Assembly: GCA_027011425.1 (NCBI GenBank)
Contig: JALUZX010000820.1
Coordinates: 1 to 5,316, forward strand
DNA: 5,316 bases
Reading direction: 5' to 3'
Source of the DNA: Planctomycetota bacterium
GTDB taxonomy: Bacteria; Planctomycetota; UBA1135; JALUZX01
Shown here: positions 1 to 5,316 of the stretch, one piece after another
Numbering within the stretch: position 1 is the stretch's first letter
Layout: the number at the start of each line of letters is the position of its first letter
Program-made: the position numbers and the translations under genes
Notes under the pieces: model-generated
Seen by the model: the letters and a program-made list of their open reading frames with translations, nothing else
Database searches by the model: none
Told to the model about the DNA's origin: nothing

Positions 1-48
1 GGCCTGGGATGCTTTTGGGGGGTTGAGGCCCCATCGGGCACGACGTTC

Positions 49-65
49 GGGCGCCTTCGGCGCCC
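49..65. repeat. Perfect inverted repeat in repeat copy 1
   Basis: GGGCGCC, a TTC loop and GGCGCCC form a 7-bp all-GC stem. The flanking arms GCACG (38-42) and CGTGC (71-75) can pair around it, leaving an internal loop. No T-run follows on either strand, so it is not a typical intrinsic terminator. Confidence 0.8.
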
Positions 66-151
66 TCCGGCGTGCTCTTCACGGGGGAGATGGGAGGGAG
101 TCGGGCCTGGGATGCTTTTGGGGGGTTGAGGCCCCATCGGGCACGACGTTC

Positions 152-168
152 GGGCGCCTTCGGCGCCC
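152..168. repeat. Perfect inverted repeat in repeat copy 2
   Basis: This is the same 7-bp stem and TTC loop as in copy 1, shifted by 103 bp, with the same outer arms (GCACG at 141-145 and CGTGC at 174-178). It lies about 70 bp upstream of the presumed start codon at 236, so it could form in the 5' leader of that transcript if transcription starts upstream. Confidence 0.8.
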
Positions 169-190
169 TCCGGCGTGCTCTTCACGGGGG

Positions 191-235
191 TCCTGTCCCT
201 TTCATCTTTCATGTGGGGGGGATAGAATTCCGGCC
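191..235 (+). other. Short leader between the repeats and the small plus-strand gene
   Basis: This stretch holds TCCTGTCCCTTTCATC, directly joined to the G5 end of the second repeat, then a G7 run (215-221) and GATAGAAT (221-228). The last could be a weak -10 element, but no convincing -35 partner is seen and the spacing to the ATG would be very short. The string GGTCCTGTCCCTTT recalls conserved ends of REP-type elements in metagenomic genomes; this is from memory and unverified. Confidence 0.35.
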
Positions 236-766
236 ATGTTCATCCGCGGCGGCTCTTTCGGCCGGGTCTTCATGGTGGCCCTGGCCCTGGTCCTGGCCAT
301 GAGGATCTCCGCCCCCCCCCGGGAAGACCGGAGCAAAGTGGAGGCCGCTTCCCGGCCGCCTTCGCCCTTCCTCGGGAAGGCCCTGGAGAATTTTTTCCAG
401 AAGGCTTCGGACCTGGTCCTCGAGACCGCCGGGGTCCTGGACCGGAAAGTGAAAGAGCAGGTGGGAGACGTGGGGGATCGCTGGTCGGAGAAGGCCCAGA
501 AGGTGGGCGAAAAACTCTCCTCCTGGGCCTCCTCCATGAGCCGGATTTTCTACAAGTCCTCCCCCCTCTACGGGCTCAAGACTTTGGGGGACAAGGCCTG
601 CGACGGGCTCCTCGATCTTGTGGGCCGCTCACTCACCTGGGCGTCCGGGGGACTTCCCGGGAAGAAGGACCAGGCTCCTTCTCCCGGGATGAAACCTCCC
701 GGAGGCGTCCTTCCCGGAGGAGAAATTCCCGTCCCTTCCGGGGTGCCAGGGCCGGGTCGTGAGTGA
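236..766 (+). CDS. Small predicted membrane-anchored protein with amphipathic helices, unknown function
   Basis: I do not recognise a family for this 176-residue protein. The open frame runs upstream to 23, but that part lies in the direct repeats. The ATG at 236 puts a basic N-terminus (MFIRGG, R10) before a hydrophobic stretch at about 11-22, which looks like a signal peptide or single membrane anchor. The ATG at 272 is an alternative start. Residues 45-105 are rich in K, E, D and V and look like amphipathic or coiled helices. Residues 138-176 form a Pro/Gly-rich tail with PPGG and LPGG repeats. Codons nearly all end in G or C, as in the other genes, which supports real coding. There is no strong Shine-Dalgarno sequence, only a G7 run about 14 nt upstream. 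A run of nine C (312-320) lies just after the hydrophobic segment. The last 134 bp overlap the opposing ATPase gene. It probably acts at or outside the inner membrane. Confidence 0.62.
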   Translation: MFIRGGSFGRVFMVALALVLAMRISAPPREDRSKVEAASRPPSPFLGKALENFFQKASDLVLETAGVLDRKVKEQVGDVGDRWSEKAQKVGEKLSSWASSMSRIFYKSSPLYGLKTLGDKACDGLLDLVGRSLTWASGGLPGKKDQAPSPGMKPPGGVLPGGEIPVPSGVPGPGRE

Positions 767-1349
767 CCAGGAGAATAGTTCCGCCTGAGCGGGTATAGTC
801 CTCGAAGGCCTCCAGTATGGCCAGCGCGCTCTCTTGGTCCAGGTTTCCCGTGGGCTCGTCGGCCAGAAGGAGGGGCGGCTCGAGAAGGAGAGCCCGGGCC
901 AGGGCGGCCCTCTGTTTTTCCCCCGTGCTCAATTCCCCGGGCCTGTGCCGGGCCCTCCCGGCCAGGCCGAAGCGGTCCAGCAACCGGGCGGCCCGTTTCC
1001 TCCCGTCTGGAAGGGGGGCGGCCAGGGTGGGAGCCAGGACGTTTTCCTCCACCGTGAGGTAAGGGACCAGGTGGAATTGCTGGAAGACGAAACCCACCGT
1101 CCTGGCCCGGAGGGCGGCGCGCTCGCCGGGGGGAAGGGCGTAGGGATTCTTTCCGTCCCAGAGGATCTCTCCCTCGTCGGGGGCGAGCAGTCCCCCGGCG
1201 AGGAGCAGGAGTGTTGTCTTGCCGCTGCCGCTCGGTCCGCGGACGATGGCAAAATCTCCCGGCTCCGCCCGGAGTTCCGCTTCCGACAGGGCCTTCACCG
1301 GGCCCGCCGGGCCCCGCCAGGTCCTGGATGCCTTCTTGATTTCAAGCAC
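633..1349 (-). CDS. ABC transporter ATP-binding protein, LolD/MacB type
   Basis: This 238-residue cytoplasmic ATPase binds and hydrolyses ATP to drive the permease encoded just before it. All ABC motifs are in order: Walker A GPSGSGKTT (38-46), Q-loop FVFQQFHLVPYLTVEEN (87-103), signature LSTGEKQR (140-147), Walker B LLLADEPTGNLD (160-171, catalytic E165) and H-loop LLVTHD (193-198). The Q-loop and the ADEPTGNLD string are typical of the LolD/MacB/FtsE group. The length fits LolD (about 225-235), with a tail of about 20 polar residues after the core (LREGRL). The frame opens further upstream, but a GTG at 1349 starts the protein at the right place for the family and has AGGGAGG 9 nt before it. 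The start is 4 nt after the permease stop, so translation is probably coupled. The signature has T and E (LSTGE) where the consensus is LSGGQ, a mild and tolerated variation. The 3' end overlaps the opposing small gene by 134 bp. Confidence 0.95.
   Translation of the reverse strand: MLEIKKASRTWRGPAGPVKALSEAELRAEPGDFAIVRGPSGSGKTTLLLLAGGLLAPDEGEILWDGKNPYALPPGERAALRARTVGFVFQQFHLVPYLTVEENVLAPTLAAPLPDGRKRAARLLDRFGLAGRARHRPGELSTGEKQRAALARALLLEPPLLLADEPTGNLDQESALAILEAFEDYTRSGGTILLVTHDPALAPRKGREFLLREGRLREVSSREKEPGPSSREVPRTPR
653..720. repeat. Cluster of short TCCCGG palindromes in the convergent overlap
   Basis: CTTCCCGGGAAG (653-664) is a perfect 12-bp palindrome. CTCCCGGG (681-688), CCTCCCGGAGG (695-705) and CTTCCCGGAGG (710-720) follow, the last two about 15 bp apart. 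On the plus strand they encode the LPG, SPG, PPGG and LPGG motifs of the small protein's tail, and on the minus strand the end of the ATPase. No T-runs follow, so they are not canonical terminators. Confidence 0.55.
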
Positions 1350-1353
1350 GGCG

Positions 1354-2694
1354 TCATTCCTCCCTGAGAACGAGGGCCGGGTCGGTCCGGGCCGCCAGGG
1401 CCGCGGGGGCCAGGCCGGCCAGGGCGGAGAGAAGGGGCGCGCCCAGGAGGATTCCCAGGAAGAGGAACCCCTGGAGGAACCCGGGGCCGCAGGCAGGCCC
1501 CAGGGAGAACTGGAGGGCTCCTCCCACGCCGGCGGCGTAGCCCGCCAGGGCCCCGGCGATCCCAACCAGCACTGCCCGGGCCAGGAAGAGGGAGGCGATC
1601 CGCCCCGAGGAACATCCGATGGCCCGGAGGATCCCGATCTCCCCGCGGCGGCGGCGCACATTGTCGAAGGCCAAGAGCGCCGTCCAGAGGGTGGAGGCCA
1701 GCAGAACCAGGGGCACCAGGATGGATGCGAAGTCGTCCATGCTTTGCTTCATCCTCGCCCGGGCGGCCTTTTCCTGGGCCAGGGCGGCCCGCATCTCACG
1801 GCGGGCCTGCTCCACCATCCTCGCTCCCTCGGCGGCGGCCTTGTTGCGGGCCTCCGCCCGGGCCAGGGCCTTGCTCCGGAACTCCTTGACCCGGGTTCCG
1901 GGAAGGACCTTGGCCACCTCCGCCCGCACCTTGCCTACTTGCGCCCAGGCGCAACTGCACTCGAGGGCGAGGATGGCGTTGATCTCGCCCCGCAGGCCGA
2001 GCAGGGACTGGGCCTCCCCGAGGGGAAGCCACAAGGTGATGTCGTCCTTGGATCCCCTCTCCTCCATGCACTTGTCGATCGTATAGGTCCGGCCCATGAA
2101 GGTGACCTTGTCGCCGGGCTTCAGGCGGAGTCCCTTCCAGAGCTGGTAGCCCAGGACGATCTTCCCCTCGGGAATCCGGTTCACGATGGGGGTCTTCTTG
2201 TTCTTCCGCCAGGCCTGGGGGACCTCCCCCCTGGTCCCGACCAGGAAGACCGTCCGCCCTCCCTGTTCCGGCCAGGAGACCCGGCGTTCCAGGATGGGCA
2301 TCAGGTGGCGGATGGTCATGATGCGGGCCTTGGAGAGCTTCTCCACGTAGGATTCGGGCATGAGCTTGGCGGCATACCCCTTGGAGTAATAGTCGGTGAG
2401 ATCCTGGCCTTCGGGAAGGATCAGGATGTTGAAGCCCATCTTCTTCATGATGCGCCGCATCTCGTCGTTGAGCCGGGCCACCCGGGCCCGGATCTCGTCC
2501 CGGAGCGCCTTGACCCGGGCCTTGGTCTCCGCCTCCTTCCGGGCCAGGATGGCCTGGGTGGCGGCGTCGAAGCGCCTCATGGATGTGACGGCCCCGGCCA
2601 GGACGGCCGCCGCGGCGGCCACGGCGAAGACGGAAAGCAGGAAATTGAGCTTCCGGAAGAGAATCTCCCCGAAGACCAGCCTCCAGGGGCTCAT
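1354..2694 (-). CDS. FtsX/MacB-type ABC transporter permease
   Basis: This 446-residue inner-membrane subunit has the four-helix plan of type VII ABC permeases: TM1 about 17-37, a large periplasmic domain (38-322), then TM2 about 323-343, TM3 about 367-395 and TM4 about 407-432. The cytoplasmic loop RRGEIGILRAIGCSSGRI (349-366) is the FtsX-family signature that contacts the ATPase, and the DPALVLREE end is also typical. The periplasmic domain resembles a MacB-type core (about 88-270), but it is flanked by two long charged helices, 42-86 rich in K/R/E and 274-322 rich in A/R/E/K, that would continue TM1 and TM2 outward as a stalk. The ATG at 2694 is chosen because GGAGG lies 8 nt upstream and it follows the previous stop by 1 nt. 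The longer open frame to 3021 would overlap the upstream gene. Such permeases usually transmit ATP-driven motion to the periplasm; the substrate is unknown. Confidence 0.93.
   Translation of the reverse strand: MSPWRLVFGEILFRKLNFLLSVFAVAAAAAVLAGAVTSMRRFDAATQAILARKEAETKARVKALRDEIRARVARLNDEMRRIMKKMGFNILILPEGQDLTDYYSKGYAAKLMPESYVEKLSKARIMTIRHLMPILERRVSWPEQGGRTVFLVGTRGEVPQAWRKNKKTPIVNRIPEGKIVLGYQLWKGLRLKPGDKVTFMGRTYTIDKCMEERGSKDDITLWLPLGEAQSLLGLRGEINAILALECSCAWAQVGKVRAEVAKVLPGTRVKEFRSKALARAEARNKAAAEGARMVEQARREMRAALAQEKAARARMKQSMDDFASILVPLVLLASTLWTALLAFDNVRRRRGEIGILRAIGCSSGRIASLFLARAVLVGIAGALAGYAAGVGGALQFSLGPACGPGFLQGFLFLGILLGAPLLSALAGLAPAALAARTDPALVLREE
1359..1365 (-). promoter_or_regulatory. Shine-Dalgarno sequence for the ATPase (decides GTG start)
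   Basis: AGGGAGG on the minus strand lies 9 nt before the GTG at 1349 and inside the last codons of the permease gene. It selects GTG over the much longer upstream frame and over the ATG at 1358, which is in another frame and gives a non-ABC peptide. Confidence 0.85.
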
Positions 2695-2695
2695 C

Positions 2696-3871
2696 TCAGG
2701 CGCCTCCGCTCTTGCCCTTGAGGAAGAAGACGGCGAGCCCTCCCAGGGCGGCCGCCAGGACGGCCAGGGTGATGAGCAGGATCCGCCCGAACCCGGAGGG
2801 AAGGGCGGGAGAGGATTTCTTGTTTTTCTCTCCGAGTGCCGCGGGAGGAGGCTCGGTCTTTCCCCCTGGGGCTTTTTTCTCCACCCCTGGGGTCTCGGCA
2901 GGCGGCGGGGCCCCGGCCCGGCCGGGCTTTTTGCCGTCTCCTGCGGGAAGCCCGGTGAGGGGCGGGAGATCGATTTCCGTGAGCAGGGGCTGGATGTCGG
3001 CCTTTTCCCAGTCGGCCGCAAACAGCATGTCCAGCCCCGGCGCCATGCCCTTCACCTCGCAGGCGCAGGGACCGGCCAGGAAGCGGCAGGCCTTGAGGAC
3101 GGCGGGCTGGTCGATCTCCGGGCCGGCCAGGGCCTCCAGGATGCGGCCCCGGCCGAAAATCGGGAAGGCCACGGGTCCCTGGGTGGCCTTCTGGGCCAGG
3201 CCGTCTTTGACCCCAAGGAGGATCGCCAGGAAGATCCGCTCCTCCGGGTCGTCCCTTCTGATCCGGTAGAGGGGAAACTCGACCTTGAGTTCCCTGGGCT
3301 GCTCCCCGGGGGGCGTCGCTTCCAGGGTCTCCTTGCGGAGGCGCTCCGGGAGCAGGGGCAGTTCCTTTTCCAGGAAGGCGAGGGCCTTGGCGTCGGCCTC
3401 GGCCCGCCCCGATTCCACGAGGATCCAGGGAACGCTCTCTCCGTCCAGGAGGAGTTCGGCAAGCTCCCGCCGGGCGGGGGAGTCCACCAGGGCCCGGGCG
3501 TTCTCCTCGGTAAGGGGGCCCGCCCAGGCCTGCCGCTCCCCGGGGCCCGGGTAGGAAAGGACCATCCAGGGGCTCCGGGGTTTTTTCTTGCCCTGCCGGC
3601 TCGAAGGAGGCGGGTCCTTTCTGAGGATGCGGAGGGTGAGGTTAGCCTTTCCGCCTTTTTTGAAGGACGCCTTCTCCAGGATGGAGAGGGCCTTTTCGGG
3701 GAGGTCCGTTCCGGGAGCGTAGACCTTGAGGGTGTAGGCGTCGGTGTCCCAACTGGAGAGGGCGTAGCGGAAGACCGGCTCGTCGCAGGCATCGCACTCC
3801 TGGGCGGCCGCCAGGGCCGCCAGGAGGAGAACCAGCCCCGGGAGGAGGCCTTTGTAGGGGGACAGGTTCAT
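2696..3871 (-). CDS. Secreted, C-terminally membrane-anchored protein with PVFRYAL..W motif, unknown function
   Basis: The 391-residue protein has a signal peptide (1-23: hydrophobic LVLLLAALAAA, likely cut before Q24), a periplasmic domain (24-310), a Lys/Pro-rich linker (311-358) and a C-terminal membrane helix (about 362-383) followed by the short tail KGKSGGA. The mature protein starts with CDAC (26-29), then PVFRYALSSW (32-41). Other striking parts are WILVESGRAEAD (149-160), a hydrophobic strand-like IFLAILLGVKDGL (213-225) and GPCACEVKGMAPGLDMLF (267-284). From memory these match a hypothetical protein family of Planctomycetota found next to ABC permeases, but its function is not known to me. 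There is no lipobox, so it is not a lipoprotein. The start at 3871 has GGAGG 7 nt upstream and overlaps the previous stop (ATGA). The CxxC suggests a thioredoxin-like or metal-binding start, though nothing proves it. It may be the adaptor or sensor of the ABC complex. Confidence 0.85.
   Translation of the reverse strand: MNLSPYKGLLPGLVLLLAALAAAQECDACDEPVFRYALSSWDTDAYTLKVYAPGTDLPEKALSILEKASFKKGGKANLTLRILRKDPPPSSRQGKKKPRSPWMVLSYPGPGERQAWAGPLTEENARALVDSPARRELAELLLDGESVPWILVESGRAEADAKALAFLEKELPLLPERLRKETLEATPPGEQPRELKVEFPLYRIRRDDPEERIFLAILLGVKDGLAQKATQGPVAFPIFGRGRILEALAGPEIDQPAVLKACRFLAGPCACEVKGMAPGLDMLFAADWEKADIQPLLTEIDLPPLTGLPAGDGKKPGRAGAPPPAETPGVEKKAPGGKTEPPPAALGEKNKKSSPALPSGFGRILLITLAVLAAALGGLAVFFLKGKSGGA
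2703..2707 (-). promoter_or_regulatory. Shine-Dalgarno sequence for the permease
   Basis: GGAGG on the minus strand lies 8 nt before the ATG at 2694, within the end of the preceding gene. It supports the start directly after that gene's stop (TGA, one base, ATG) and not the longer upstream frame. Confidence 0.85.
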
Positions 3872-5316
3872 TGGGTCGCCTCCGGGTCCCGGAAGACTTT
3901 GATCTCTTTGGGCACGTAGGCCATGGAGGTCTGGAGAGGGAAGCCGCAGGTGCAGCCCGAGCTGGCCTCGGGCACGAGAACCATGCCCCCGGCGGGGATG
4001 ATGTTGATCCAGCAGCCGAGCCGGTTGACCCGGTTGAGGGGAGAGGGGCCGCCGCCGGGGCGGATGTCCCACCACCAGGGATTTCCGCCCCGCCAGAAGA
4101 GGGTGTAGGCGCTGGCCGAGACGCCGCCGCAACCGTGGCCGTGGCGGGAGAACTTCCATCCCTTCCTGCGCTTGCCGTCGGACATCCTGTAGGCGAAGGG
4201 CCAGGTATAGGCCCAGTTTCCGACGATCGTGGGATGGCGGTTCTGCTCGCCGTGCTCCCCGTTGGGGCGGAAACCGCTGTTTTCGCTCTGTTCCCAGATT
4301 ACCTTGCCCGAGGCCGGGTCCAGGGCCCGGAAGAAGTACCAGAGCCATCCCTTGATATAGTGATTCCCCGAGAGAAGAAGCCTTCCCTTGGCGTATTCCA
4401 GGTAGCAGAGGATCTGGAAATCGCTCATGTCCAGGGGGATCCGCCAGGCTTTCCGGCCGCGCTCCAGGTCCAGGGCCGTGAGCCAGCACTTTCCGGACCG
4501 GAAAACGCGAAGGCGCATCTTTGCGTTCTTGGAGGCGAAGGCCTCCTTGGCCTCGCTCTCGATGAAATAGACCCGGCCCTCCCCGGAGGTGAGGGTCGTG
4601 TTCAGGATGACGCCCTTGTGGTATTTCCAAAGGAGCCGCCCCCGCCGGTCCATGCAGAAAAGGGCCCGGCTCGTAACGAGAGGCATGTTGTCCTTCCAGA
4701 GGGGCTTCTCGCCGTCGTAGCTCATTTCCTGGAAGGGGGCGCCCTCCTTTGCCAGGGACCCGAGGATCTTCCCCTCAGGGAGGGAGAGATACTCCCAGAC
4801 ATACCTTCCCTGGAGGATGCGCGGGAGGCGGATGGGCGGCGCCTCGAGGCCGGTGGCCGCGTGGTAGCGGTGGAGCTTGGGGCCGGCGGCCACGTAGAAG
4901 AACCGGTCGTCCACGGCGATATTCGAGCAGTCCAGGAAGACCCCGAGGCGCCGGGAGCCGGGCAGGTGGATCTCCCAAAGGGGAGCGCCGTTGTAGGGGT
5001 CGACGCAGAAGTAATACTGGTCGCCGGGGATGAAGAGCCTTCCCGCCTTGAAGAGGGGGGGCGGGTTGCGGTGGTGCCGGTCGGCCATCTTCCGGGGGCC
5101 GGGCCTTCCGAACCACTGGAGATCCATGGGGCCCGCCACGCGACGGTCCATGGTGCAGGCCGTGTTGCCCGGGTTGCAGAGGCCCTCGGTCCACTCCCCC
5201 TCCCCGGGAAGCCGGCCCCGGCGGAGGAGGAGAAGATCATCCTCGGAGGCGCCCTGGGCGGGGTTGGTTTTCAACTTCTGGATTTCAGGATACCTTCCGC
5301 CGGCACAGGCCTTTTG
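3868..5316 (-). CDS. PQQ-type beta-propeller protein, 5' end outside the window
   Basis: The last 482 residues of a larger protein are present; the frame stays open to the window edge, so the TTG at 5274 is not the true start. Propeller blades show as D-x3-G-x3-W strings: DPYNGAPLWE (106-115), DRRGRLLWKY (223-232), DLERGRKAWR (283-292) and DPASGKVIWE (333-342). Opening motifs GRLPGEGEWTEG and NPGNTAC (34-54), WFGRPGP and RHHR (68-83), and the end GCTCGFPLQTSMAYVPKE (454-471) match, from memory, planctomycete PQQ-like proteins that are often long and sometimes carry a SAM-dependent methyltransferase domain upstream. That upstream domain is not visible here. Many Cys and His residues (RHGHGCGG at 391-398, CTC at 455-457) are unusual for BamB-like propellers and suggest disulfides or metal sites; there is no CxxCH heme motif. 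It probably acts in the periplasm or at the cell surface. Its stop overlaps the next start by 4 bp, so it is the upstream visible member of the operon. Confidence 0.88.
   Translation of the reverse strand, partial: QKACAGGRYPEIQKLKTNPAQGASEDDLLLLRRGRLPGEGEWTEGLCNPGNTACTMDRRVAGPMDLQWFGRPGPRKMADRHHRNPPPLFKAGRLFIPGDQYYFCVDPYNGAPLWEIHLPGSRRLGVFLDCSNIAVDDRFFYVAAGPKLHRYHAATGLEAPPIRLPRILQGRYVWEYLSLPEGKILGSLAKEGAPFQEMSYDGEKPLWKDNMPLVTSRALFCMDRRGRLLWKYHKGVILNTTLTSGEGRVYFIESEAKEAFASKNAKMRLRVFRSGKCWLTALDLERGRKAWRIPLDMSDFQILCYLEYAKGRLLLSGNHYIKGWLWYFFRALDPASGKVIWEQSENSGFRPNGEHGEQNRHPTIVGNWAYTWPFAYRMSDGKRRKGWKFSRHGHGCGGVSASAYTLFWRGGNPWWWDIRPGGGPSPLNRVNRLGCWINIIPAGGMVLVPEASSGCTCGFPLQTSMAYVPKEIKVFRDPEATQ
3879..3883 (-). 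promoter_or_regulatory. Shine-Dalgarno sequence for the anchored secreted protein
   Basis: GGAGG on the minus strand lies 7 nt before the ATG at 3871, inside the last codons of the propeller gene. With the ATGA stop-start overlap, it points to coupled translation and fixes the start in front of a good signal peptide. Confidence 0.85.

Larger units (their letters stand above)
1..190. repeat. Two perfect 87-bp direct repeats, period 103 bp
   Basis: Bases 1-87 and 104-190 are identical over all 87 positions and are separated by a 16-bp purine-rich spacer (88-103). Each copy begins GGCCTGGGATGC and ends TTCACGGGGG. Because the window opens exactly at a copy, the array may continue upstream. Each copy can fold: a 7-bp perfect stem with a 3-nt loop (49-65 and 152-168) sits inside an outer helix (36-42 with 71-77, one G-T wobble), and a C4/G4 pairing (29-32 with 83-87) may close it. 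It lies just upstream of the start of the small plus-strand gene and has no convincing coding potential, since open frames through it change with the 103-bp step. It could be a REP-like dispersed element, a local tandem duplication or a regulatory leader. The identity is certain; the role is unknown. Confidence 0.93.

Noticed and set aside
1..190. CRISPR array
   Set aside because: Only two copies are seen, the repeat is far too long (87 bp) and the spacer too short (16 bp), and no cas gene is present.
23..235. Upstream extension of the small plus-strand protein through the repeats
   Set aside because: The repeat is 103 bp apart, so the two copies are read in different frames, and the signal-like segment fits a start at 236.
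202..537. Minus-strand frame of 111 codons opposite the small gene
   Set aside because: It is Ser/Arg-rich shadow sequence with no ribosome site or domain; the plus strand has the more gene-like codon pattern.
781..792. CCGC-CTGA-GCGG hairpin after the small gene as a terminator
   Set aside because: The stem is only 4 bp, no T-run follows, and it lies within the coding sequence of the ATPase.
1350..1661. N-terminal extension of the ATPase
   Set aside because: It would overlap the permease end and reads as Ser/Trp/Pro-rich nonsense; ABC ATPases start just before the LEIKKAS-type strand, as the GTG at 1349 does.
1219..2721. Open plus-strand frame of 500 codons opposite the permease
   Set aside because: It is Gly/Pro/Gln-rich with no motif, lies antisense to a clear FtsX-type permease and is expected in GC-rich DNA with few stop codons.
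2396..3919. Open plus-strand frame of 507 codons opposite the anchored secreted protein
   Set aside because: The opposite strand carries a signal peptide, membrane helix, ribosome site and coupled start; this frame has low-complexity Gly/Arg-rich sequence only.
3872..4630. Upstream extension of the 391-residue protein frame
   Set aside because: It lies inside the propeller gene in another frame, is His/Arg/Pro-rich shadow sequence, and the ATG at 3871 has a ribosome site and signal peptide.

Overview
The DNA is very GC-rich, and its codons end almost always in G or C. Together the gene families suggest a member of the Planctomycetota or a close relative in the PVC group. These families are a Cys/His-containing PQQ-type beta-propeller protein, a secreted protein with a 'PVFRYAL..W' motif, and an FtsX/MacB-type permease with very long periplasmic helices. 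I assign this from recalled family patterns, not from a search.

Layout: positions 1-190 hold two perfect 87-bp copies of a structured direct repeat, 103 bp apart, and the first copy is cut by the window edge or starts exactly there. A short leader follows, then a plus-strand gene (236-766) for a small, probably membrane-anchored protein with amphipathic helices and a Pro/Gly-rich tail. Everything else is one minus-strand operon read from right to left: a PQQ-like propeller protein cut at its 5' end by the window edge (3868-5316), a 391-residue secreted protein with a C-terminal membrane anchor (2696-3871), an FtsX-type ABC permease of 446 residues (1354-2694) and its LolD/MacB-type ATPase of 238 residues (633-1349). 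The junctions are a 4-bp ATGA overlap, a 1-nt gap and a 4-nt gap, and each of the three downstream genes has its own Shine-Dalgarno sequence. The ATPase gene and the small plus-strand gene converge and overlap by 134 bp at their 3' ends.

How the genes may work together: the ATPase and permease form a type VII-like ABC machine, which uses cytoplasmic ATP hydrolysis to move periplasmic parts rather than to import a solute. The membrane-tethered protein sits where a MacA-like adaptor gene would be expected and is probably its extracytoplasmic partner. The propeller protein is a candidate scaffold, enzyme or client in the same compartment. The arrangement suggests an undescribed planctomycete envelope module with no visible MacA-type adaptor or TolC-type exit duct. 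Its substrate cannot be read from the sequence. No tRNA, rRNA, CRISPR array or transposase gene is visible, and no promoter of the operon lies inside the window.
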